Notes: generated from the sequence alone by a model not told the origin. A DNA stretch of 64,000 bases from JAMLHH01 sp035515235 (GCA_035515235.1 DATJBS010000055.1:1-64000), one strand, 5' to 3'; counted from the first letter of the stretch, positions 16,010-24,136 are shown. Made by a program: numbers and translations.

Positions 16010-18298
16010 TTACTGAATGACTATTCTTCTATTAATGACTTCATTATTGAAGTACAAATTTATCCAATAAATACCTTTGCCATGATTTCTTAAATCAGCT
16101 GATATGGTTTGTTTGCCTTTGAGATTTTTAAGCTCTTGAGAGAATACTTTTTGACCTAAAACATTGATAATTTCTAATGTGGCGTTTTTATTTTCACCGA
16201 AGATTTCAATTGTAAAACTTCCCTGATTAGGATTTGGATAGACAGATAGCAAGTCAGATTTTGAACGATTACTTATACTTGTAATGATGGACTCGCAATC
16301 TTCATCCAATCCATCATCTGTAATCGTCCAACCTCTACTCAATAATTGATTTCTAGCTTCAGCTCCTTCTGCTCCGTATTTAATTTCCTGCGCTTCTAAA
16401 TTCAAATTATCTGGAGTCAAAGCATTGTGTGCCCAACCAATCAGAGTTCTATTATAATTTTGGCAATCTAAACCTGAATTTGATAACATATTATCTAATT
16501 CTACTTCTTCCTTTAGATTCCAATTTCCTAAGGATTGATTAAAGGAAGTAGCATTACTAAACATATAACTCATATCTGCGACACTAGATAAATTGGGTGC
16601 ATCTAAAGCAGAAACTTTTAGGTTGATACATCCACTAAATGCTTCTTGGAATGAAGACCAAACAATCTTTCCCCATTGTTCTACATCTATTATTTTTGAT
16701 TTATCCTCACTTCTATAAAATAATATTCGATGTAGCCCATTTTCTTTAGGAGCAATACTCACCCGATAAGTTCCTATTTGTGGAAATGTAAAAGTTGTAC
16801 TGTATTTATTAGATTGGAAAATTCCATGAATAGAAGTATCATTTACTTCTTCCCAGTAGATATTATATTCAGAATCACTGTAGCCGGGAAAATAAATTTG
16901 ATTGTTTTCAGTGACTCCAAAATTACTCGTTTTCCATACTGTAGTAAAACAAGCTGATGGTTCTAATTTAAAATCAACTGTTTGTTCTTGTTGGTATTTC
17001 AAATCATCTACTTGTCCATTGGGTAATAAAATCTTTAAGTTCAAAGTATTTTCACCATTAACAAGCTCCAAAAAAGGTAATACTAATGTTGTATCTGTAT
17101 TTGGAAGTAAAGAACCTGTCCATTTAATTTTGATATCGTCTCCATTATTTTGTGTGTATTGTATTATAAAGGAATGGACAGTGACCTTACCAATATTCCC
17201 AACTTTTATTATCGGTTCTAATTGATTTGCACTACAAATTGTACCAATTGGATTTGAAATTTCTAATAAAGTGATGGCGTTCTCTGCTGAAGGCACACAT
17301 CCTAATGATTTCAATAAATTTGCTCTTGGATAAAAATTAAGAGTAGCTCGCATTCTTTCTTTTTGACCTATCGTGAAACGAGCATTTGCAGTAGACACAC
17401 CACAATAAGACATATAATTATATCTTGTATTATCCCAATATCCGTCTGAACTACAAGGATTGCTTGAACCACAATCTTTTTGTTTATGAGGCGGAGTGTC
17501 ACAGATAAAATCTCCTTGTGTAGTGCAATCTGAATTCAAAGGGCAAGAAGCATTTCCTCCATCTCCATTAAAAGTGTGAGGAAGATTAAATCCATGCCCT
17601 ACCTCGTGTGCTAAAGTGGGTTCTCCATATTTCATATAGTTGCTCCTAATTATTGTCCCATCATAATATAATCCATTAGGATAATAAGCATAACCTGCCC
17701 AACCTCCACATATTTTATGAACTACCCAGATATTATAATAGTCTAAAACTGGCCAATAACTCAAACTTTTTATTTCATAAAATGAAGCTGAAATGCTTTC
17801 ACAAGACCCTCCTATTCCATATTGCTGATAATTTTCTACTGCGCCCCCATCGACTCTATTGATACCTGTGGTAAGATTTCCATCAGGATCTCTTACAGCT
17901 AGGCAAAACTCTAATTGAATATCATTACCATTCCCTATAATATTTCTAAATCTTTCATTCAATCCTCTAATTGCTTCTGTTATTTGAAAATCTGATATAT
18001 TGCTTCCACTCCCTTCTGCTTCTCCAAGATGGATGACATGAACCACAACTGGAATCGTATAAACAGTTTGGTCATCAACTATTCGAGCATTTTCTTTATT
18101 CTGAATAAAACTTCTAATTTCTTCATTTTGCTCTATATACTTCTGTCTGTATTCAAGGTTTGTTTGCAATTCAAAGTTATGTATTACATCAGTACCGCAT
18201 GGTGTTTGGGCATGGGAAGTAAATGGGAATGAGAGTAAAACGAAATACACCCATATAAAGTGGTCAAGAAATTGTGGTTTTATTCTCTGTTGATTCAT
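16010..18298 (-). CDS. Secreted M43-type metalloprotease with T9SS tail
   Basis: A 762-residue secreted protein: signal peptide (about 1-31), M43 (pappalysin/cytophagalysin-type) domain about 60-330, a CARDB-like segment (about 345-445), the same beta domain as the BspA-like neighbour (CFTTVWKT, about 450-570), a single repeat unit, and a T9SS tail. The zinc site is HEVGHGFNLPH (H231, E232, H235, H241), with the Met-turn YNYMSYC. The glycine usual at the eighth position of the zinc motif is asparagine here. It should digest proteins outside the cell. The last 150 residues nearly match those of the neighbour. Confidence 0.88.
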   Translation of the reverse strand: MNQQRIKPQFLDHFIWVYFVLLSFPFTSHAQTPCGTDVIHNFELQTNLEYRQKYIEQNEEIRSFIQNKENARIVDDQTVYTIPVVVHVIHLGEAEGSGSNISDFQITEAIRGLNERFRNIIGNGNDIQLEFCLAVRDPDGNLTTGINRVDGGAVENYQQYGIGGSCESISASFYEIKSLSYWPVLDYYNIWVVHKICGGWAGYAYYPNGLYYDGTIIRSNYMKYGEPTLAHEVGHGFNLPHTFNGDGGNASCPLNSDCTTQGDFICDTPPHKQKDCGSSNPCSSDGYWDNTRYNYMSYCGVSTANARFTIGQKERMRATLNFYPRANLLKSLGCVPSAENAITLLEISNPIGTICSANQLEPIIKVGNIGKVTVHSFIIQYTQNNGDDIKIKWTGSLLPNTDTTLVLPFLELVNGENTLNLKILLPNGQVDDLKYQQEQTVDFKLEPSACFTTVWKTSNFGVTENNQIYFPGYSDSEYNIYWEEVNDTSIHGIFQSNKYSTTFTFPQIGTYRVSIAPKENGLHRILFYRSEDKSKIIDVEQWGKIVWSSFQEAFSGCINLKVSALDAPNLSSVADMSYMFSNATSFNQSLGNWNLKEEVELDNMLSNSGLDCQNYNRTLIGWAHNALTPDNLNLEAQEIKYGAEGAEARNQLLSRGWTITDDGLDEDCESIITSISNRSKSDLLSVYPNPNQGSFTIEIFGENKNATLEIINVLGQKVFSQELKNLKGKQTISADLRNHGKGIYWINLYFNNEVINRRIVIQ

Positions 18299-18404
18299 GT
18301 CTTTAAGATCTTTTGGAGTTTACATGACAAACTATCATGATTATTATAAATACTCATGAATGATTCTAATATAATTCTATTTTTTCAAATTACTTTAATC
18401 CAAC

Positions 18405-18437
18405 AAAAAAGGGTTGCTATTTACAGCAACCCTTCTA
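18405..18437 (-). terminator. Terminator of the Fe-S carrier gene
   Basis: GGGTTGCT (18411-18418) pairs with AGCAACCC (18425-18432). On the minus strand the stem is followed by a T-run (the A-run at 18405-18410). Confidence 0.8.
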
Positions 18438-18456
18438 TATTTTTAGAAATTAATCT

Positions 18457-18783
18457 CTACAAACTAAAACTCTCTCCACAACTACAAGTTCTGGATGCAT
18501 TGGGATTTTCAAAGAAAAAACCTTTCCCTTCTAAACCTTCAGAAAACTCTAACGTAGTCCCTAAAAGATATAACATGCTTTTAGGATCAACAATAATTTT
18601 CATTCCTTTATCTTCAAAAACTTCATCGCCTTTACGATATTCATTATCGAAGTTCATATTATAAGAAAGCCCTGAACAACCTCCACTTGACACTGAAACT
18701 CTAATAAAATGATCTGGAGTCAGCTGATCTTGAACCCAAATATCTTCGACTCTCTTTTTGGCTTTATCACTGATAAATATCAT
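18457..18783 (-). CDS. A-type iron-sulfur carrier (IscA/SufA/ErpA family)
   Basis: 108 residues of the HesB-like family, which receive and hand over Fe-S clusters in the cytoplasm. The three conserved cysteines are present: C36 in SGGCSGLSY, and C100 and C102 in TCSCGESF. The length is normal. No suf or isc genes lie nearby in the window, so I cannot tell which of IscA, SufA or ErpA it functionally corresponds to. A TAGATTTG box is four bases before the ATG, suggesting a leaderless transcript. Confidence 0.93.
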   Translation of the reverse strand: MIFISDKAKKRVEDIWVQDQLTPDHFIRVSVSSGGCSGLSYNMNFDNEYRKGDEVFEDKGMKIIVDPKSMLYLLGTTLEFSEGLEGKGFFFENPNASRTCSCGESFSL

Positions 18784-18787
18784 AATA

Positions 18788-18795
18788 CAAATCTA
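18788..18795 (-). promoter_or_regulatory. -10 box four bases before the Fe-S carrier start
   Basis: TAGATTTG on the minus strand is a perfect TAnnTTTG match ending four bases before the ATG. No TTG is seen 17-23 bases upstream, so the promoter is only partly supported. Confidence 0.35.
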
Positions 18796-18936
18796 ACAGA
18801 TTATTGTGTGAAATGTTTATTGAATCTCCAATTTAAAAAATTGAGTTTTTATAATTTTATAAGCTAAGAATTTGAACAATGGACTAGATTTCGTTTGAAT
18901 ACTGCTCAAGTAATTCTTATAGAAGTCTAATTAAAT

Positions 18937-19389
18937 TTATACAATAGAATTTAATATCGTTAAAATTTCATTACCAAATTTTGCGATTTTATGTTCGCCA
19001 AATCCTTTAATCTTAATGAGTTCTTCAAGTGTCTTTGGTTTTAATTTAGCAACGTTCATTAATTCATTATTATGACAAACAATAAAACTCGGCATATTTA
19101 TTTCAAAGGCTTTATTAGATCGCCATTGCTTTAAAACTTCATAAATTCGCTCTTCATCAACTGATAATTCTATTTCAGATGTCACGGAATGTTTGGATAA
19201 ATTTAAGTCTGTATTTATCACTTTTTGTTCATTATAAAAAACCAATACAGACCAATAATTTGGTAATCCACTAATAAGTTGAGTTGAAGTTTTAATAATT
19301 TTTATGCTGTCCAAAAAATCATTCAAAATGTCTTGGTCAGATAGTAAGTTTTCTTTTGTTAATCTAATATGGAAAACTTTAACCTTCAT
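18937..19389 (-). CDS. HRDC-domain protein without a helicase
   Basis: 150 residues. The C-terminal 75 (about 75-148) form an HRDC domain: ERIYEVLKQWRSNKAFE, PSFIVCHNNELMNVAKLKPK and LIKIKGFGEHKIAKFG are the family's three conserved blocks, normally found at the end of RecQ or RNase D where they bind nucleic acid. The N-terminal half is unrecognised and no catalytic domain is present. It starts 21 bases after the galE stop and may be co-transcribed with galE and rfbA. Its function is unknown. Confidence 0.8.
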   Translation of the reverse strand: MKVKVFHIRLTKENLLSDQDILNDFLDSIKIIKTSTQLISGLPNYWSVLVFYNEQKVINTDLNLSKHSVTSEIELSVDEERIYEVLKQWRSNKAFEINMPSFIVCHNNELMNVAKLKPKTLEELIKIKGFGEHKIAKFGNEILTILNSIV

Positions 19390-19410
19390 AGCTTACACTT
19401 TTTTTAATTA

Positions 19411-20439
19411 CTAATCGTTGTTCGCCATTTTCTTTTCCCAATTCCAAGCAGTCAGCATCATCTCATCAATATTATATTTCAAAGCCCAACCTAATTCTCT
19501 TTTTGCTTTAGTATTATCCGCATAAACTTCTATCACATCACCTGCTCTACGTGGACCTATAACATAATTCAGTTTAACTTCGGCAGCTTTTTCAAATGCT
19601 TGGATAGCTTCTAAAACTGAAACACCATTTCCAGTACCTAGATTAAAGATTTCTGGTTGAGTTAGTTTTTCATTTTTTATTAAATATTGAATAGCTAATG
19701 TATGTGCGTGAGCAATATCGCAAACATGAATATAATCTCTCACACAAGAACCATCTCTCGTAGGGTAATCATCTCCAAACACAGTCAATTTCTCTCTTTT
19801 TCCAATTGCTGTTTGTGTAATAAATGGAACTAAGTTATTGGGAACATCAATAGGAGTTTCACCAATAATTGCAGAAGGATGAGCCCCAACAGGGTTGAAG
19901 TATCTTAAGATAACAGTATTTACATTTGTCGCTTTTGTGACATCTTGTAGGACATCTTCCCCATGCTGTTTCGTCCGTGCATAGGCGCACTGAGCTTCTT
20001 TAAACTCTGTCGACTCTGTAACAGGCAAAGTATCTACTAATCCGTAAACCGAACAAGAAGAAGAAAATACAAAATTTGGAATTGCATATTTCTCTACACC
20101 TTCTAAAAGATGAAAAAGGCTGTCCATATTGTTTTTATAGTACAATAATGGCTTTTCTGTAGATTCTGGTACTGACTTGTATGCAGCAAAATGAATTACT
20201 CCTATAGCGTCTGAATGTTTTTCTAGAGCTTGCAAAGTGGCTGCTCTATCCGTCAAGTCTACTTCTTCTTGAACAAAAGTCTTACCTGTAATCTCTTCAA
20301 TGCCTAAGTAGCTGTTTTTATTTGAACGGCTCAAATTATCAATAGATACGACATCAAATCCATTTTGAATTAAATCTACAATCGTATGCGAACCTATATA
20401 CCCACAGCCTCCTGTGACAATTACTTTTTTAAAAGACAT
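19411..20439 (-). CDS. galE: UDP-glucose 4-epimerase
   Basis: GalE interconverts UDP-glucose and UDP-galactose (or the N-acetyl forms) using tightly bound NAD. This 342-residue short-chain dehydrogenase starts with the NAD motif TGGCGYIGSH; the catalytic Tyr and Lys are in YARTKQH (tyrosine about residue 153), with the serine in SSSCSVYG. DGSCVRDYIHV and the late ARRAGDVIEVYAD-like GPRRAGDV are typical. I use the ATG at 20439; a TTG one codon earlier is less likely. It starts five bases after rfbA, so both supply nucleotide sugars for surface glycans. Confidence 0.95.
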   Translation of the reverse strand: MSFKKVIVTGGCGYIGSHTIVDLIQNGFDVVSIDNLSRSNKNSYLGIEEITGKTFVQEEVDLTDRAATLQALEKHSDAIGVIHFAAYKSVPESTEKPLLYYKNNMDSLFHLLEGVEKYAIPNFVFSSSCSVYGLVDTLPVTESTEFKEAQCAYARTKQHGEDVLQDVTKATNVNTVILRYFNPVGAHPSAIIGETPIDVPNNLVPFITQTAIGKREKLTVFGDDYPTRDGSCVRDYIHVCDIAHAHTLAIQYLIKNEKLTQPEIFNLGTGNGVSVLEAIQAFEKAAEVKLNYVIGPRRAGDVIEVYADNTKAKRELGWALKYNIDEMMLTAWNWEKKMANND

Positions 20440-20444
20440 CAATT

Positions 20445-21305
20445 TTACTTTATAATATTTAGTAAATATCTACCGTACCCACTTTTTAATAATGGAGTAG
20501 CTATCTCTTTCAAATGCTCAGCATTGATAAACCCTTTTCTATACGCTACCTCTTCTATACATCCTATTTTCAAACCTTGTCGCTGTTCTATTACTTGTAC
20601 AAATTGCGAAGCTTGCATCAATGAATCAAAAGTTCCAGTATCTAACCAAGCAGTGCCTCTGTCTAAAATAGAAACTTTCAGTTTTTTTCTTCTTAAATAT
20701 TCTTTATTGACATCCGTGATTTCATATTCTCCTCTTGGACTAGGTTCAAGATTTTCTGCTATCTCAATCACATCATTATCATAAAAATATAAGCCGGGCA
20801 CTGCATAATTTGATTTAGGCTGCTCGGGTTTCTCTTCAATAGATAACGCATTATAGTTTTCATCAAAATCTACTACTCCATATCTTTCTGGATCAGATAC
20901 ATGATATGCATATATAATTCCACCGTCAGGATTATTATTGGCTTCTAGTAATTGACCCAATCTACTTCCGTAAAAGATATTATCTCCAAGTACTAAAGCA
21001 ACTTTGTCTTTGCCAATAAATTCTTTACCGATAACAAATGCCTGTGATAACCCATTAGGAACTTCCTGTACTTTATATTGAAAATCACAACCATAAATAC
21101 TTCCGTCTCCTAATAATTTTTGAAAATTAGGTAAGTCTTGTGGAGTAGAAATGATTAATATTTCACGAATACCTGCCATCATCAAAACCGAAAGTGGATA
21201 ATATATCATCGGCTTATCATAAATAGGCATGAGTTGTTTACTGATAGCAAAAGTGATCGGATACAAACGAGTTCCAGACCCTCCGGCCAAAATGATACCT
21301 TTCAT
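20445..21305 (-). CDS. rfbA: Glucose-1-phosphate thymidylyltransferase
   Basis: RmlA/RfbA makes dTDP-glucose from glucose-1-phosphate and dTTP, the first step to dTDP-rhamnose and related sugars. The 286-residue protein has the nucleotidyltransferase signature GGSGTRLYPIT, then KQLMPIYDKPMIYYPL, LGDNIFYG and EEKPEQPKSNYAVPGLYFYD, all typical. rfbB, rfbC and rfbD are not in the window; galE follows instead. A TATTTTTA box lies four bases before the ATG, with TTG 19 bases further upstream. Confidence 0.96.
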   Translation of the reverse strand: MKGIILAGGSGTRLYPITFAISKQLMPIYDKPMIYYPLSVLMMAGIREILIISTPQDLPNFQKLLGDGSIYGCDFQYKVQEVPNGLSQAFVIGKEFIGKDKVALVLGDNIFYGSRLGQLLEANNNPDGGIIYAYHVSDPERYGVVDFDENYNALSIEEKPEQPKSNYAVPGLYFYDNDVIEIAENLEPSPRGEYEITDVNKEYLRRKKLKVSILDRGTAWLDTGTFDSLMQASQFVQVIEQRQGLKIGCIEEVAYRKGFINAEHLKEIATPLLKSGYGRYLLNIIK

Positions 21306-21309
21306 GAAA

Positions 21310-21339
21310 TAAAAATAGCATTGTTAAATCAGTTTTCAA
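21310..21339 (-). promoter_or_regulatory. Promoter of rfbA, possibly leaderless
   Basis: TTG (21337-21339), exactly 19 bases, then TATTTTTA (21310-21317), which differs from TAnnTTTG only in the last base. Four bases separate the box from the rfbA ATG, so the transcript may start at or next to the start codon. Confidence 0.4.
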
Positions 21340-21570
21340 TGTAATTTGTAATAAGAGATCGTTTTGATGTAATAAATTTTCATACTACTCTATTATATAC
21401 AACAACACATCACAGGCTTCTTCATTTTGTATTAAAAGAACTTCTTGTACAAACTAAACTATTATATATGTCTCGTGGAACTTTTTAGAAAAAACTGTAG
21501 TTTATAACTGTCCATGAGAAAATTTTCTACTTTTTACATGATGGTATTTTATTATAAATATTAGCTCCTA

Positions 21571-21696
21571 AACTCTCTTTAGACTGACTTGACTTGCAAG
21601 GTTGCTTGCTTCTACGGAATAATTATGTCCGAATCTAAAAAAAGCAAACTTCTACAAGTCATTAGATATTCCATTTGAAAAAATGGCTAGAGAGTT
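21571..21696 (+). ncRNA. Candidate structured RNA (nested inverted repeats)
   Basis: Several complementary pairs nest neatly. The outer stem is AACTCTCT (21571-21578) with AGAGAGTT (21689-21696). Inside it GACTTG (21591-21596) pairs with CAAGTC (21655-21660), TTGCTT (21606-21611) with AAGCAA (21642-21647), and CGGA (21615-21618) with TCCG (21628-21631). A separate perfect hairpin CCATTT-GAAA-AAATGG (21671-21686) with a GNRA loop sits beside the outer stem. The layout would be a branched RNA of about 126 bases. It may be a 5' leader of the gene at 21786 or a separate small RNA; no known family was recognised. The other part of this 480-base gap (21340-21570) shows nothing clear. Confidence 0.35.
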
Positions 21697-21718
21697 CTTT
21701 GACATTTAGATACTGCCA

Positions 21719-21736
21719 GAATGAAACGTTTCATTC
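21719..21736. promoter_or_regulatory. Perfect 18-base palindrome before a small gene
   Basis: GAATGAAACGTTTCATTC is perfectly self-complementary and ends 49 bases before the ATG at 21786. The length and two-fold symmetry fit an operator bound by a dimeric regulator, or a compact RNA hairpin. No -10 box of the usual kind is clear next to it. Confidence 0.4.
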
Positions 21737-21785
21737 CAAGTAAAGCTGTATCGTTTTATTTGTTTAAAATACTAAATCAAAAAAC

Positions 21786-22058
21786 ATGAATCAAGATGAA
21801 AAAGTAAACGCAGAAAAAAGCTCTACACCTTCTCGTACTATCGGTGGCATTCCTATTCACAATATTACTAAAGATAGCTTTCAGATGAAAAAAATAAGAT
21901 GGTCAAAAGCTGAAATAAATCTTTACCTCTCAAATCTTCCCGAATATATCACATTAGAAAAAAGATATAAAAATGGAGAAATCTCATTTAATGAAGGGAT
22001 TAATGAAACAAGAAGAATCCAAGCTGAATACGATGATCAATTCTACAGTTACTATTAA
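21786..22058 (+). CDS. Small hydrophilic protein, unknown
   Basis: 90 residues without signal peptide or membrane segment. The N-terminal third is polar and probably disordered (rich in S, T and K up to about residue 20); the rest should be helical (WSKAEINLYLSNLPEYITLE, then NEGINETRRIQAEYDD) and ends YSYY. I do not recognise a family. It is flanked by a structured leader region and followed by a clear terminator, which supports a real independent gene. Function unknown. Confidence 0.6.
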   Translation: MNQDEKVNAEKSSTPSRTIGGIPIHNITKDSFQMKKIRWSKAEINLYLSNLPEYITLEKRYKNGEISFNEGINETRRIQAEYDDQFYSYY

Positions 22059-22082
22059 AATTTAATAAGGTATCATATTATG

Positions 22083-22117
22083 AAGCCGTATAGATTAAGT
22101 CTGTGCGGCTTTTTTGT
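22083..22117 (+). terminator. Terminator of the 90-residue gene
   Basis: AAGCCG (22083-22088) pairs with CGGCTT (22106-22111), with TAGA/TCT-type inner pairing, followed by a run of six Ts. The following bases to 22361 are AT-rich upstream region of the two-component system; a small CAGCA/TGCTG hairpin and repeated TTAAC/TTATCTT words are visible there, but no convincing -33/-10 pair. Confidence 0.75.
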
Positions 22118-22361
22118 TTTAATGAACACCTTACAATTATTACACTTTTGAATAAGAATCTTCAAAGCTCTTTCAAGCAACCATTCTTAAAAATCATTAA
22201 TCTAATCCCATATTCTACAATAAAACAGCACTTTTATGCTGCATTTTGATCTATTTAATAAAAACTACTATTTATTATCACTATGTTAACAAATTAACTT
22301 ATCTTATCTTTAAATTGTCTTAAATTTACAAGAATCAATACAATCAAACTAACGCAAAATT

Positions 22362-23057
22362 ATGTCAGATAAAAATTTTAAAGTTCTCATAGTAGATGAC
22401 GAACAAGATGTTTTAGAATTCTTAAGTTACAATCTTAGTAAAGAAGGATTCGAAGTTTTCAAAGCTGATAATGGTAAAACTGGAGTAGAAATTGCAAAAA
22501 AGGAGAATCCAGATATTATTTTATTGGACGTGATGATGCCTGAAATGGATGGTATTGAAACTTGCAGAACTCTAAGAGAATTGCCTCAATTTGAAAATAC
22601 TATTATTGCATTTTTAACTGCGCGCACAGAAGATTATTCTCAAATAGCTGGTTTTGAAACAGGAGCAGATGATTATATCAGCAAACCTATTAAGCCTAGA
22701 GTATTAATCAGCAGACTTAAAGCATTATTAAGAAGATATGATTCTAAAGAATCAAAAAGCACTACTATTAATGCTGGAAATATCACTATTGACAGAGAAA
22801 GATATCTAATTACTTTCAATGGCGTAGAGATGGCTGTTCCACGTAAAGAATTTGAACTGATCTTTTTATTAGCATCTAAACCTGGTAAAGTTTTCAAAAG
22901 AGAAGAAATTCTAAATGAAATCTGGGGTAGAGATATTATTGTAGGAGATAGAACAATCGATGTTCATATTAGAAAGCTTCGTGAGAAATTAGGCGAAGAG
23001 CTCATTAAAACAGTGAAAGGTATCGGTTACAAATTTGAAGAGCAACCAGTACAATGA
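22362..23057 (+). CDS. OmpR/PhoB-family response regulator
   Basis: A 231-residue DNA-binding regulator. The receiver domain (1-120) has the acidic pocket LIVDDEQD, the phosphorylated aspartate D56 in LLDVMMPEMDG, and the lysine in DDYISKPIKP. The winged-helix domain (about 130-228) shows VPRKEFELIFLLASKPGKVF and the recognition part RTIDVHIRKLREKLG. It overlaps the kinase gene by four bases (ATGA) and is surely its partner. Similarity to PhoB suggests control of phosphate genes, but no pst or phoU genes are here to confirm it. Confidence 0.92.
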   Translation: MSDKNFKVLIVDDEQDVLEFLSYNLSKEGFEVFKADNGKTGVEIAKKENPDIILLDVMMPEMDGIETCRTLRELPQFENTIIAFLTARTEDYSQIAGFETGADDYISKPIKPRVLISRLKALLRRYDSKESKSTTINAGNITIDRERYLITFNGVEMAVPRKEFELIFLLASKPGKVFKREEILNEIWGRDIIVGDRTIDVHIRKLREKLGEELIKTVKGIGYKFEEQPVQ

Positions 23058-24136
23058 TAAGAAGGCAATTAACTCCTAATACAATTGCCATATCCACTAG
23101 TATCTTTGTTTCCTTAGTGAGTACTTTGGCTTTATTTCTATTGAATGGAATTTTAAAGCTGAAGTTGCCCGTCTATTTCTATATGATTCAGTATATGTCT
23201 GTTTTTGTTATCTCTTTGGTGACATTCAGATTTACACTGATGAAGTTTATATATGACAAGTTAAAAATCATCTATAAAACCATTGGTAAGCCTTTAAAAT
23301 TCCAGAAGGAAATCCACAATAATCTAAATTCCAATGTAATGCGATCTGTGGAAAGAGATGTAGGGGAATGGGCTATCAATAAAAACAAGCAAATCCGAGA
23401 ACTTCGCAAGATGGAAACCTATAGAAAAGAATTCGTAGGTAACGTATCGCATGAATTGAGAACTCCCATCTTCAATGCTCAAGGTTATATAGAAACACTT
23501 ATTGATGGAGTAGAAGATCCTGTCAAAGCTCAACAGTTTCTTGAAAAAGCTTTATCAAATGTAGAGCGATTAGATGCTATTGTTTCTGATCTTTTAGAAA
23601 TTTCTAAATTCGAAGCAGGTCAGATTCACTTAGAGAAAAAAGCTTTTGATATTATAGCATTGTGTAACAAAGTGTTTTTCCAATACCAACACATGGCTAC
23701 GGAGAATGATGCTTCAATGAAGATTGACTATAAATTCAAAAACTTATACGTCTGGGGCGACCCAAAAAGAATCACCCAAGTCATGGAGAACCTTGTTTCA
23801 AATGCAATTAAATATGGCAAAAAAGGAGGAACTACCATTGTCCGTTTTTATGATTTAGATGATACTATTATTGTAGAAGTCAATGATGATGGACCAGGAA
23901 TTACAGACGAGTATTTACATAGAGTATTTGAGCGCTTTTTCAGAGCAGACAAAAGCCGCTCTCGAACAATTGGAGGAACGGGGCTAGGTCTATCAATTGT
24001 AAGAAACATTATAGAAGCACACGATCAAAGTATTACGGTAAGAAGCGAAATTGGAGTAGGAACTACATTTAGCTTTACCATTGAAAAAGCCAATCAAGAA
24101 GCTATCACATTAGCTCAAAGTTCTATCATACAATAA
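23054..24136 (+). CDS. Sensor histidine kinase (PhoR-like)
   Basis: A 360-residue membrane kinase with two N-terminal transmembrane segments (about 10-30 and 38-60) and almost no periplasmic loop. The phosphorylated histidine is H133 in VSHELRTPI. The ATPase part follows: N-box NLVSNAIKYGK, G1 NDDGPGI, F-box ERFFRADKSR and G2 GGTGLGLSIV. It should phosphorylate the regulator encoded just upstream. The lack of a sensor loop, together with the PhoR-like layout, suggests it senses through another membrane protein. Confidence 0.93.
   Translation: MIRRQLTPNTIAISTSIFVSLVSTLALFLLNGILKLKLPVYFYMIQYMSVFVISLVTFRFTLMKFIYDKLKIIYKTIGKPLKFQKEIHNNLNSNVMRSVERDVGEWAINKNKQIRELRKMETYRKEFVGNVSHELRTPIFNAQGYIETLIDGVEDPVKAQQFLEKALSNVERLDAIVSDLLEISKFEAGQIHLEKKAFDIIALCNKVFFQYQHMATENDASMKIDYKFKNLYVWGDPKRITQVMENLVSNAIKYGKKGGTTIVRFYDLDDTIIVEVNDDGPGITDEYLHRVFERFFRADKSRSRTIGGTGLGLSIVRNIIEAHDQSITVRSEIGVGTTFSFTIEKANQEAITLAQSSIIQ

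Noticed and set aside
22261..22330. TTAAC/TTATCTT repeats upstream of the response regulator as Pho boxes
   Set aside because: The spacing of the repeats is eight bases instead of the eleven known for PhoP/PhoB-type boxes, and the words are common in AT-rich DNA.
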